From the NCBI GenBank assembly GCA_040758525.1, contig JBFLVQ010000438.1, forward strand, positions 1 to 8,184: a DNA stretch of 8,184 nucleotides. Direction: 5' to 3'. The DNA is from JBFLVQ01 sp040758525 (GTDB taxonomy: Bacteria; Acidobacteriota; Blastocatellia; Chloracidobacteriales; JADJPF01). Below the pieces are notes generated by a model, which saw only the letters and a list, made by a program, of their open reading frames with translations, searched no databases and had not been told where the DNA came from. Of this stretch, positions 1 through 5,413 are shown one piece after another. Position 1 is the first letter of the stretch. Each line of letters begins with the position of its first letter. Both the position numbers and the translations under genes were made by a program.

Positions 1-1
1 G

Positions 2-115
2 CTTGAGTTTCGCATTCCTCCACCAACTTGGTTACCTCCAAAACGCAGAGGTCGCATTTCAAAAACTACTAAACTTTTGATGGAAAAATGGTCTATTAAT
101 CTGAACCCGATTTAA
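2..115 (+). CDS. C-terminal tail of an unrecognised protein (partial)
   Basis: An open frame enters from the left edge and ends at TAA 113-115. It gives 37 residues, beginning LEFRIPPPTWLPPKRRGR and ending MEKWSINLNPI. The tail is proline-rich and then strongly basic (PPKRRGR, SKTTK). A basic, proline-flanked tail of this kind occurs at the end of some transposases, but I cannot assign a family from so few residues. No start is visible because the gene would lie mostly outside the window. It could also be a chance open frame. Confidence 0.3.
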   Translation, partial: LEFRIPPPTWLPPKRRGRISKTTKLLMEKWSINLNPI

Positions 116-173
116 TGGGGAGCTACCGCAGCTTGCAAGCGTAGAAATATATGATCGTAATGGGAGTGGTTTC

Positions 174-227
174 ATGCTCAAATTAATTGCAATGGTAATA
201 GAGATAGTTTTGGTATCCTTTGAATAA
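174..227 (+). CDS. Possible 17-residue hydrophobic peptide
   Basis: A short frame reads MLKLIAMVIEIVLVSFE and then stops. It is preceded by GGGAG at 162-166, seven bases before the ATG, which is an ideal Shine-Dalgarno spacing. The peptide is almost entirely hydrophobic and could sit in a membrane, like small toxin or leader peptides. Only the ribosome site and hydrophobicity support it. A frame this short arises easily by chance, so it is listed as a possibility only. Confidence 0.15.
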   Translation: MLKLIAMVIEIVLVSFE

Positions 228-248
228 ATAGGAGCTTATTAGTGAAAC

Positions 249-280
249 AGTCGGTCAATGGTGATAACTATTGACCGACT
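249..280 (-). terminator. Perfect hairpin downstream of the pilin gene
   Basis: AGTCGGTCAAT (249-259) and ATTGACCGACT (270-280) form a perfect 11-bp stem with a 10-base loop. It lies 26 bases beyond the stop codon of the minus-strand pilin gene, where a transcript end is expected. No clear U-run follows on either strand, so it is either a weak or factor-assisted terminator or a 3' stabilising hairpin. Confidence 0.45.
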
Positions 281-306
281 AGGGCGACAACAACTTATCT
301 ATTGGA

Positions 307-873
307 TTAGTTATTGAGTGGTGTTGAACTCGCATTCGCTATTTCTGTAGCAGTAATGGAAGCACGTAATACCCCCGTTTGATCAATGAAAAAATTACGA
401 TCGCCAGTTCTCGCTAGACCAACCTGACCAGCCGCTATCCCTTCCACATCGTATCGTTGACAGCTAACAGTACCACAATCAAATTGTCCGCAGCCTATGT
501 CACCTTGACACCGACCACCATTACATACACAGAATCTAAGTATAAAGCTATACCCTGATTTCGGACTACCAGCGGTTCCACTAACTTGACTGCCAATAGA
601 TGTTAAACCAGTTGCACCCGCTGCTTCAGCTAATACTGGATCGATTAAATCCAGGTTAAAAAGATCACTTGCAGAGCCAAAGTTGCCAGCACCTACTCCA
701 GCGTGGAAGGTTGTCTCTGCAGTATGAAGCAATCGCATGGATTCAATTGCTGATGCTCCATTGGCAGATCTTCTACTGGCTAACAAATTCGGCACGGCAA
801 TCGCTGCGATAATGCCAATGATCACGACCACAATTAACAATTCAATTAATGAGAAGCCCTTTTGAGTTTTCAT
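307..873 (-). CDS. Type IV pilin-like protein with a six-cysteine insert
   Basis: This is a 188-residue prepilin. It has a short basic leader (MKTQKG), a prepilin peptidase site G6/F7, Glu at mature position 5 (E11), and a long hydrophobic helix (residues 7-30) continuing into VPNLLASRRSAN. Such subunits are cleaved and methylated by PilD and assembled into a pilus or pseudopilus that spans the envelope. The C-terminal half is a globular domain ending in the usual 'TGDRNFFIDQTGVLRAS' strand pair. Inserted before it, residues 115-138 carry six cysteines (C115, C117, C122, C128, C133, C138) in 24 residues, with CNGGRC and GCGQFDCG spacing. This suggests disulfides or a metal site and is not typical of the family. 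The start is supported by AAAGGAG, eight bases before the ATG. No other pilus gene is adjacent, so major pilin versus minor pilin or type II pseudopilin cannot be decided. Confidence 0.88.
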   Translation of the reverse strand: MKTQKGFSLIELLIVVVIIGIIAAIAVPNLLASRRSANGASAIESMRLLHTAETTFHAGVGAGNFGSASDLFNLDLIDPVLAEAAGATGLTSIGSQVSGTAGSPKSGYSFILRFCVCNGGRCQGDIGCGQFDCGTVSCQRYDVEGIAAGQVGLARTGDRNFFIDQTGVLRASITATEIANASSTPLNN

Positions 874-895
874 CGCTATGTCTCCTTTCCATTCT

Positions 896-925
896 GTTAT
901 CTATCAGAGATTGGTTTACTCTCAA
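896..925 (-). promoter_or_regulatory. Candidate sigma-70 promoter of the pilin gene
   Basis: On the minus strand, TTGAGA (925-920) is followed after 18 bases by GATAAC (901-896). This is 5/6 and 4/6 to the sigma-70 consensus with slightly long spacing. It would start a transcript about 10-15 bases upstream of the pilin ribosome site, giving a very short leader. I found no correctly spaced sigma-54 site, the other common option for pilins. Confidence 0.3.
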
Positions 926-1002
926 GAACTATCTCAAACTTGTACTCCATACATATATTGACCACAGCACCAGACCAGCGCACCTTTTACATTAACCATT
1001 GC

Positions 1003-1079
1003 ATAGTGTTGGTGCACACTATCGCTACAACTGATAGCAAATAATATTGTGCACAAATAGCAATATCACTTGCTATCAG
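1003..1079. repeat. Two inverted repeats upstream of the pilin gene
   Basis: ATAGTGT (1003-1009) pairs with ACACTAT (1016-1022) around a 6-base loop. CTGATAGCAA (1031-1040) pairs perfectly with TTGCTATCAG (1070-1079). Nested inside the second are ATATTG (1044-1049) with CAATAT (1061-1066) and the palindrome TTGTGCACAA (1047-1056). Both repeats carry a GTGCAC core. They sit 130-206 bases upstream of the pilin start and could be regulator sites, or folded parts of a plus-strand RNA that ends at the hairpin at 1122-1169. Confidence 0.4.
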
Positions 1080-1121
1080 CAAGACAGAGGAGTATTATCG
1101 CGACAATTTAGCTCTTCTATA

Positions 1122-1169
1122 CAGCACGTTTGCTCCACACTCAAAATATGAGCGCGTGCTGATTTTTTT
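1122..1169 (+). terminator. Terminator-like hairpin with T-run
   Basis: CAGCACG (1122-1128) pairs with CGTGCTG (1155-1161), with a second short inner pairing GCTC/GAGC (1132-1135 with 1150-1153). The stem is followed by ATTTTTTTA. This has the form of a rho-independent terminator on the plus strand, although the loop is long. No plus-strand gene lies upstream to be terminated, which raises the possibility of a short non-coding transcript. Confidence 0.4.
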
Positions 1170-1528
1170 AGTCTGGGCACACTACCGACTTTGTCGCTAT
1201 ATAGAGATAGTAACTTCTACATTATTGAGATAGTTCACTAAAACGCTGTTCCCGGTTGCTAGCGCTGATAACAAATTGTGTGCCATTGCTCAAGCAGGTT
1301 AATGGCGCTTTTATAAATTCTGTTATTAAGTTAATTTGCAAGGATTGCCTGGATCATAAAGAGGGTATAGATGAGAAGATGGCTAGCATAGTTAACAAAA
1401 GTTGTCAGGTATGGTTTGCAAAATTTGTTATAGACTCTCTGTTAGTATCTTTGCGACTACCATTGTGACAAATGATGAGATAGTATGGGGTAGGTATTAG
1501 AAGATAGCATGGTCTTGTATCTAATGGA
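1170..1528. other. Non-coding stretch with no recognisable gene
   Basis: A 70-codon plus-strand frame with a TTG start (1256-1468) is present, but it has no ribosome site, no recognisable motif and an amino-acid mix that looks random. I see no RNA gene or mobile-element end here. The stretch is AT-rich and may be decayed sequence related to the broken receptor gene that follows. Confidence 0.4.
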
Positions 1529-1765
1529 TTGTATGCAATAGACACCTATTTAGAATTACCTTTAAGTATAAAATTGTCCATTCTATACTGTCTTACCAGC
1601 AGCATAATGGTGCAAGCACAATCAAGCGGTTCAACAACTGGAGGCATTATTGGTACGGTAAAAGATCCTCAGCAAGCTGCGCTGGTAGGAGCAATCATTA
1701 CAGCACGCCATATTAGTACCAGCTTGTTGTTGGTTGAAGCCAATCTCTCCATTAGGCAACGGTAA
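1529..1765 (+). pseudogene. Truncated N-terminus of a TonB-receptor-like, carboxypeptidase-regulatory-domain protein
   Basis: The frame encodes a signal-peptide-like stretch (LSILYCLTSSIMVQAQ, about residues 16-31) followed by SSGSTTGGIIGTVKDPQQAALVGAIITARHIS. This is the start of the Ig-like carboxypeptidase-regulatory domain that begins the large TonB-dependent outer-membrane proteins of Acidobacteria (pattern G-x-[IV]-x-G-T-V-x-D-x-x-G-A-x-V-x-G-A). The family usually runs to around 1000 residues. Here similarity stops after about residue 64 (near 1720), and the frame then wanders to a stop. The only upstream start is a TTG without a ribosome site. It is best read as a decayed fragment, with a sequence junction near 1720 where an unrelated minus-strand frame begins. 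Confidence 0.65.
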
Positions 1766-1902
1766 CTCGTCAGTGCAGTCTATAAAATCGTGAGGTGAGT
1801 CTTCTGGTACTCCCTCTAGCATAGATCGCACTTCAGCTTCCTCGATTTCAATATCTAAACCCAATTCCGCTCTGCAGTTCTCACAAAATGAAGCCTTATT
1901 AG
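1631..1902 (-). pseudogene. Unrecognised cysteine-containing open frame, probably a fragment
   Basis: Downstream of the osmC-like gene, the minus strand stays open from the end of that gene to a stop at 1631. The part that overlaps nothing (about 1721-1902) reads as acidic, protein-like sequence with FCENCRAELG and then a D/E-rich segment, MLEGVPEDSPHDF. The CxxC could be half of a zinc ribbon. The remaining third is antisense to the TonB-receptor relic and is probably meaningless. The only ATG lies inside the neighbouring gene, and no ribosome site serves it. I do not recognise the family. It may be a fragment joined here by rearrangement, or chance. Confidence 0.25.
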
Positions 1903-2367
1903 TTAGGCTAACTCTATAACCACTTCTGTTTTTATAGAATTTGCAATGAAACACTTCTCATGTGCTTCATGATGTAGCTCTCTTAATCGTTCAGTGCTTG
2001 GAACATTATCACCTTCAAATTCTACCACTGGCCTTAGCGTGATCAAAGTTATTGCTAATTTTCCCTCCTGATTTTTCTTCATTATTCCTTTCGCATGATC
2101 TCTATATGATACTACTTCATGTTTATTTTTGGCTGCTAAAGCCAAGAACCAAAGCATATGGCAGCTTGATAAAGAAGCAACAAACGCCTCTTCTGGATCT
2201 ACACTTAATTCATCAGAATATGGAAGAGGAACAATGTGTGGTGAGGAGGAAGCAGACACCTGCACTCCACCATCAAATTCCCAAATATGTACTCTACTAT
2301 ACTTATTATTAACAAAGTCCTCACCCAACTTCTTCTGCCAAACTATATTTGCATAATATTCCGACAT
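1903..2367 (-). CDS. OsmC/Ohr-family protein (thiol peroxidase-like)
   Basis: This 154-residue protein has the full OsmC fold signature. The N-terminus YYANIVWQ is followed by a beta-rich half containing SSSPHIVPLPYSDELSVDPEEAFVAS, then the first redox cysteine in ASLSSCHMLWFLALAAK (C69), and the second in HEKCFIANSIKTEV (C139). In this family the two cysteines reduce organic hydroperoxides, using lipoyl or other thiols, in the cytoplasm. The 'HMLWFLALAAK' form belongs to the branch nearer OsmC/YhfA-like proteins than to classic Ohr, so the true substrate is open. The length is normal. GGAG lies seven bases before the ATG. A weak AGCCT/AGGCT hairpin spans the stop codon (1892-1909). It sits 48 bases downstream of the IMPase-like pseudogene on the same strand. 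No OhrR-type regulator is nearby. Confidence 0.9.
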   Translation of the reverse strand: MSEYYANIVWQKKLGEDFVNNKYSRVHIWEFDGGVQVSASSSPHIVPLPYSDELSVDPEEAFVASLSSCHMLWFLALAAKNKHEVVSYRDHAKGIMKKNQEGKLAITLITLRPVVEFEGDNVPSTERLRELHHEAHEKCFIANSIKTEVVIELA

Positions 2368-2415
2368 AATATTTCTCCAATTTAGTTTGAAACTGACATA
2401 GCCTAACCGCCAAGC

Positions 2416-2667
2416 TCAACTACAAGGCAAACATGGCTTCATTATGCAACCCAATGTCGCATTCTGCGGCCTGTTTGCCGATCCAAGAATAGCATCCTCT
2501 GGCTGCTTGCGATATAGCAAAGCAAGCATCGCGTTTTCTGCTTCTATATCGGCATTCGTTGCGAAATCGCCTGCTCCCTTATCCAGACGCTACAGCGTTG
2601 TCCTGAAACACCAGCACACAACTGCCGCACCTACATCAGCGGCTGCAATCGCTACGTCAAAGTGCAC
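2416..2667 (-). pseudogene. Inositol-monophosphatase-family N-terminal fragment with an internal stop
   Basis: Read on the minus strand from a GTG at 2667, the frame gives VHFDVAIAAADVGAAVV, then (after a stop) RLDKGAGDFATNADIEAENA and MLALLYRKQPEDAILG. This matches the first region of inositol-1-monophosphatase-like enzymes: the helix 'AxxAAxxAG', then 'KxxxDxVTxxDxxxExxIxxxLxxxxPxxxILGEES'. The metal-site motifs GEES, DPxDGT and WD are all missing, because the frame leaves the family right after ILG and ends at 2416. A TAG codon interrupts it at 2592-2590, where many relatives have a charged residue. The family is about 260 residues long, so roughly two thirds are lost. No ribosome site is evident. 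It is clearly a dead fragment. Confidence 0.75.
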
Positions 2668-2850
2668 AAATTAATCTGTATTGAACTAATTAAACATTTA
2701 GGATGAAATCAACATATGGGAAACATATCTTCTGATCCTCATTATCTTCATAATCTTCATACCAATTGCAGCTTTCTCTCCATTTTAACAACATGTGTTC
2801 ATAACGAAATCTCACAAATTGCTGGGATCGGTTAAGGTAATTACAAACTT

Positions 2851-2879
2851 TTTACAGAATCTTAATAATTTTGTTACAT
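2851..2879 (+). promoter_or_regulatory. Candidate promoter of the structured RNA segment
   Basis: TTTACA (2851-2856) and TTACAT (2874-2879) are separated by exactly 17 bases. The -35 is 5/6 to consensus and the -10 is weaker. A start near 2886 would fall just before the first helix of the downstream structured segment. The same two blocks recur at identical spacing at 3088-3116, which supports a functional role. Confidence 0.4.
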
Positions 2880-3040
2880 TCCACTGTTATTTTTATCGGC
2901 TCGCTCAGAGCTGATAACCCATATACCACGCAGATCTCAGCACCGCAGCTTGCGGCAAACAAAAACGGGCGGTCAATCTGAGCGCGTATGACCGGGCGTG
3001 GTATTAGTGAATCTAGATCTTGGATAGATAGCTCTATCAT
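2852..3040 (-). pseudogene. Possible degenerate serpin C-terminus (alternative reading)
   Basis: A 62-residue minus-strand frame contains RPVIRAQIDRPFLFAASCG, then ICVVYGLSALSEP. The pattern P-V-x-x-A...DRPFLF...(I)xxxGxxxxP resembles the last 35 residues of serpin protease inhibitors (ADHPFLF...ILFxGRVxxP). The serpin body would have to lie upstream on this strand (beyond 3040), and nothing like it is there, so at best this is an isolated relic. There is no ribosome site before the ATG at 3040. The same bases form the plus-strand RNA candidate, and the two readings compete. Confidence 0.25.
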
Positions 3041-3076
3041 TATATTTTAGCCACCTTCTGGGTGGCTTTTATTTTG
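2886..3076 (+). ncRNA. Candidate structured non-coding RNA with its own terminator
   Basis: On the plus strand this segment can form a chain of helices. TTATCGGCTC (2893-2902) pairs with GAGCTGATAA (2908-2917), ten pairs with one G-U. ATACCACGC (2923-2931) pairs with GCGTGGTAT (2996-3004), nine perfect pairs enclosing two hairpins: CCGCA/TGCGG (2943-2955) and CGGTCA/TGACCG (2970-2994). GATAGA (3023-3028) pairs with TCTATC (3033-3038). A rho-independent terminator closes it, and a promoter-like pair lies just upstream. The implied transcript is about 190 nt, with no plus-strand protein frame inside. I do not recognise it as 6S, tmRNA, RNase P, SRP RNA or a known riboswitch. Competing reading: the minus strand here has a coding-like frame (see the serpin-like relic), and part of the pairing may be incidental. 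The structure is inferred by eye and not energy-tested. Confidence 0.4.
3049..3076 (+). terminator. Rho-independent terminator
   Basis: AGCCACC (3049-3055), a five-base loop and GGTGGCT (3061-3067) form a perfect 7-bp, GC-rich stem followed directly by TTTTATTTTGG. The T-run is on the plus strand only. Since no plus-strand protein gene precedes it, it most likely ends a non-coding transcript. Confidence 0.8.
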
Positions 3077-3087
3077 GTTACGAACAT

Positions 3088-3116
3088 TTTACACATCCTT
3101 AACAGCAAGGTTACAT
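3088..3116 (+). promoter_or_regulatory. Second copy of the promoter-like block
   Basis: TTTACA (3088-3093), 17 bases, then TTACAT (3111-3116). Over 30 bases it matches the block at 2851-2880 in about 21 positions, with the two hexamers, CTTAA and GTTACATT fully conserved and no gaps. The predicted start is near 3123. Confidence 0.35.
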
Positions 3117-3122
3117 TGAGAT

Positions 3123-3207
3123 GATAATACTATCACTGCAGTTAATTATAGGTAGTGCAGATACCACGCTCTCCCGTTGAGTGATAGCTTGGCTGGAGAG
3201 CGGTATC
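3123..3207 (+). ncRNA. Second structured segment, possible paralogue of the upstream RNA
   Basis: GATAC (3160-3164) plus CGCTCTCC (3167-3174) pairs with GGAGAGCG (3195-3202) plus GTATC (3203-3207). This gives 13 base pairs interrupted only by a two-base bulge, with a 20-base loop. Its left arm carries the same ATACCACGC nonamer as the main helix of the upstream candidate, 73 bases from its TTTACA block (72 in the upstream copy). No terminator with a T-run follows, so the 3' end is unknown. It could instead be a DNA-level inverted repeat. Confidence 0.28.
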
Positions 3208-3456
3208 ATACATCAGTTAACTACTCTCTTGAATCTACTACCAAGCCAACCGCCAAATGATCTGAAACCTTGGCCCATTTTCTTAGCAGCGTTCTTCACC
3301 TTGGTGCTAATGGAAATCCATTCACAAACCTAAAAGCGACCTCCCAATAGTTAACTTAGTAAACGATCTGTTGGAAAATTATCGCCATTTTGCGGAATAA
3401 TAGTGAATGATCCTATTAGGTATTTATCGTACATATAGACAGAGAGAGAATTATAG
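3208..3456. other. Intergenic stretch without a supported gene
   Basis: This stretch holds a 38-codon minus-strand open frame (3213-3329) whose last 29 residues are strongly basic (see findings), but no ribosome site serves it. The 3' part leads into the next gene, with no consensus promoter visible. TTGCGG at 3390-3395 with CTATTA at 3413-3418 is the nearest pair, and it is weak. Confidence 0.4.
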
Positions 3457-4146
3457 GTGAAAACAGATATAATGATCGCTTGGACCAGTTTCGCTGGTAC
3501 TCTTTTATTGGTAGTGATAGGTTTTTTAAACTTCACGATATTTCTTAGACAACTGCGTGCCGCCAGAGAGCAGATTCAGATGGCGATAAAGCAGCTTGAG
3601 ATTGCTCGCAAACAGCCCGAGATACAATTGATTCAGAGAGCAATCACAGAGACCACAGACCATCTCAGAATTCTTGTGGAAAAACCCTATCTACGGCCTT
3701 ATTTTTATGACAACAAAACCTGGGAAATAGGAGATCAAGCCAGCAATGATGAGGTAAAAGCAATGGCGGAACTACTACTGCATAACTTTGCTTCTGCTCT
3801 TATGCATGCAGCCTCTTTCCCGCAATACCCCTCACCTGGAGTTGACCGAGTAATAATGTTCCATCTACGTCATAGCCCAACATTGCGTGTTTTGCTAATA
3901 GAGATCTTTGATCGATTTCCCCTCACTGGATTAACAATGCTCTGTCTCAAAAATAGTACTAGAAGTGAGGTGGAGGCAGACTTAAATCAACTTATCTCAA
4001 TTAATGAACTGGATGAGCCAGAGAGGAAACGTAGAAAGGATCTACTGCAACTATTTCAAAACAGAGAAAGCAATGATGCACTGATGTTTACAAAATACAA
4101 TATGGGTATTTTGACAAATGATATTAATGGCAAACTAACAAAATAG
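3457..4146 (+). CDS. Membrane-anchored protein of unknown function with RPYFYDNK motif
   Basis: The 229-residue product begins with a single membrane segment (about residues 8-30). A charged, heptad-like helix follows (about 31-65: RQLRAAREQIQMAIKQLEIA), then a soluble helical domain facing the cytoplasm if positive-inside holds. LRPYFYDNKTWE (79-90), followed by AMAELLLHNFASALMHA, matches the style of a widespread uncharacterised family (DUF6082/DUF4760-like: anchor, coiled coil, 'RPYFYxxK'). That family name is from memory. No catalytic motif is visible. Two starts are possible: GTG 3457, preceded only by AGAGAG, or ATG 3472, preceded by AGGTGA eleven bases upstream. The membrane helix survives either way. 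It stands alone, followed by a weak AGAGA/TCTCT hairpin with TTTAT (4145-4170), and converges on the next gene. Confidence 0.75.
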   Translation: MKTDIMIAWTSFAGTLLLVVIGFLNFTIFLRQLRAAREQIQMAIKQLEIARKQPEIQLIQRAITETTDHLRILVEKPYLRPYFYDNKTWEIGDQASNDEVKAMAELLLHNFASALMHAASFPQYPSPGVDRVIMFHLRHSPTLRVLLIEIFDRFPLTGLTMLCLKNSTRSEVEADLNQLISINELDEPERKRRKDLLQLFQNRESNDALMFTKYNMGILTNDINGKLTK

Positions 4147-4170
4147 AGAGTTTTTCTGATTCTCTTTTAT
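4145..4170 (+). terminator. Weak terminator-like hairpin
   Basis: AGAGA (4145-4149) pairs with TCTCT (4161-4165) and is followed by TTTAT. It overlaps the stop codon of the membrane-anchored gene. The stem is short and AT-rich, so this is a tentative call. Confidence 0.25.
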
Positions 4171-4196
4171 CGTAATCTCTGATCCGTTCCAATTTA

Positions 4197-4221
4197 ACTG
4201 GGCAACTGCTTGTTGGCCAGT
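4197..4221. terminator. Hairpin between convergent genes
   Basis: ACTGGGCAAC (4197-4206) pairs with GTTGGCCAGT (4212-4221), nine of ten positions, with a five-base loop. It lies between two convergent genes, 20 bases past the hydrolase stop at 4242. Neither strand has a strong T-run, so it may act only as a 3' barrier. Confidence 0.35.
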
Positions 4222-4241
4222 CCCTATGAGTGTTGTTAGTG

Positions 4242-5360
4242 TTATGGCTTATGCACAATCACATCAACACCTCGCACTGCCAGTTCAGCTTCTATATCGC
4301 CAAGCAAAAACTGCTGCGCTTCTTCCTGTTGCCTCAATATCGCATCCATATGGCATAGCGTGAGTCCACGTATAAATAAGTGAGCCTGTTCGCTCGAACA
4401 GAGTTCCGCAATGGGTCGCATCTCCTTCTGTATTTCAGCCAAGTCCCCGGTCAACGGCATTGTCCGGAAGGCTTCGTGCATTATCTTGACATCGTCCATA
4501 AAGTGCATGTGGTCGGCTTGGCGCAAGATCACCATTTGTTTAGTTGCTGGGGTCCTCTCGAATATTTCGTACATTCCAGCCAGTGGTAGTGAAGTATCAT
4601 GCTCTGCAACCAGATACAATGTTGGAACATCCCGACCCCAACTGAAGTTAAGTTTCCCTGGAAGAATTCCTGGTCTTGGCTGGGAACTTCCACCTGGCGC
4701 AAGCGCCACCACAGCTCGTATACGCCGGTCAACGTCGGTTGTAGCAAGTGCTGTCCAACCTCCAAAGCTATGTCCCACAATTCCAATCTGATTAGGCGCA
4801 AAGTTAATTTCTGAGTCCCAGGCTGCGCTATTAAGTATATGATCGAGGAGAAAACAGGTATCTGGTACACGGCTGGCAATCACAGCTTCCCAGCGTATGC
4901 TCTTCTGCTTGTCGGTCTCACCATCCTTACGCGCCAGTGCATTTGCTACAACTTCAGAGTGATCTAAGGCTGTGACAATATATCCGTGACTGCTTAAATG
5001 AGTACAAAGAAATGTGGCTGTGCGTCGATGGTTGCCGCTAGGATGCGAGAAGATGATCAATGGATAGGTTCCCGGCTGAACTGCGGCATTACGTACCGCC
5101 ATTTGACTACGTGTTATGTTATATGATGGAATCGTGAAGAAGTCCTGAGTGTCTGAAGTAGTATCCTGGCCTGTATGCTGTACAGTTGCAGGATACCAGA
5201 TCTCACAAGGGAACAGACGGTCTCGTGCTGTATCAAATGCCTCTATCGTACGTACACCAACAGGAAATTGACCACGAGCGAATGGATCGTATTGGCCCAC
5301 CCTAAATAGCTCTTTTTTACCAGAATACTGTCTCGTATGTTTCACGTCTTCGTCGGTCAT
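4242..5360 (-). CDS. Alpha/beta hydrolase (PAF-acetylhydrolase/dienelactone-hydrolase-like)
   Basis: This is a 372-residue serine hydrolase without a signal peptide, so probably cytoplasmic. An N-terminal strand region has RDRLFPCEIWYPA (47-58), typical of the branch related to platelet-activating-factor acetylhydrolase. The oxyanion loop is IIFSHPSGNHR (102-111). The nucleophile elbow is GHSFGG (196-201, Ser198). The likely acid is D255 in LVAEHDTSLP, and the likely histidine is H284 in QADHMHF (H286 also possible). A C-terminal extension of about 80 residues (290-372) is helical. Members cleave ester or lipid substrates, and the substrate here is unknown. The start ATG 5360 has AGGAG with an 11-base gap and overlaps the stop of a 12-residue leader frame (TAATG), suggesting coupled translation. 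It is transcribed divergently from the second hydrolase. Confidence 0.85.
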   Translation of the reverse strand: MTDEDVKHTRQYSGKKELFRVGQYDPFARGQFPVGVRTIEAFDTARDRLFPCEIWYPATVQHTGQDTTSDTQDFFTIPSYNITRSQMAVRNAAVQPGTYPLIIFSHPSGNHRRTATFLCTHLSSHGYIVTALDHSEVVANALARKDGETDKQKSIRWEAVIASRVPDTCFLLDHILNSAAWDSEINFAPNQIGIVGHSFGGWTALATTDVDRRIRAVVALAPGGSSQPRPGILPGKLNFSWGRDVPTLYLVAEHDTSLPLAGMYEIFERTPATKQMVILRQADHMHFMDDVKIMHEAFRTMPLTGDLAEIQKEMRPIAELCSSEQAHLFIRGLTLCHMDAILRQQEEAQQFLLGDIEAELAVRGVDVIVHKP

Positions 5361-5398
5361 TAAGAATATTTCTCCTTTTCGCTAGAGATCCTATTCAT
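5360..5398 (-). CDS. 12-residue leader frame overlapping the hydrolase start
   Basis: On the minus strand, ATG 5398 opens MNRISSEKEKYS. The TAA shares a base with the hydrolase ATG (TAATG), the classic arrangement for translational coupling. AAGGA lies six bases before this ATG, a better-spaced site than the hydrolase's own. It lies about 40 bases downstream of the predicted transcript start. The peptide sequence has no run of one amino acid that would suggest attenuation, so coupling is the more likely role if it is translated. Confidence 0.4.
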   Translation of the reverse strand: MNRISSEKEKYS

Positions 5399-5413
5399 AA
5401 TAAGTCCTTTTTT

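Noticed and set aside
1012..1056. GTGCAC...TTGC sequences resembling a sigma-54 promoter for the pilin gene
   Set aside because: The distance between the GC and GG elements is too long by about three bases, and sigma-54 sites tolerate almost no spacing change.
1256..1468. 70-codon plus-strand frame
   Set aside because: It has a TTG start without a ribosome site, random-looking composition and no motif.
2444..2674. 76-codon plus-strand frame
   Set aside because: It is the antisense of the IMPase-like fragment, whose family motif is on the minus strand.
2886..3076. tRNA or known housekeeping RNA
   Set aside because: There is no T-loop GGTTCGA-type sequence, no acceptor/CCA pattern, and no match by eye to 6S, tmRNA, SRP or RNase P landmarks.
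4380..4879. Several open frames (up to 126 codons) opposite or out of frame with the serine hydrolase
   Set aside because: They are antisense or frame-shifted shadows of a gene with a clear catalytic triad and have no ribosome sites or recognisable motifs.
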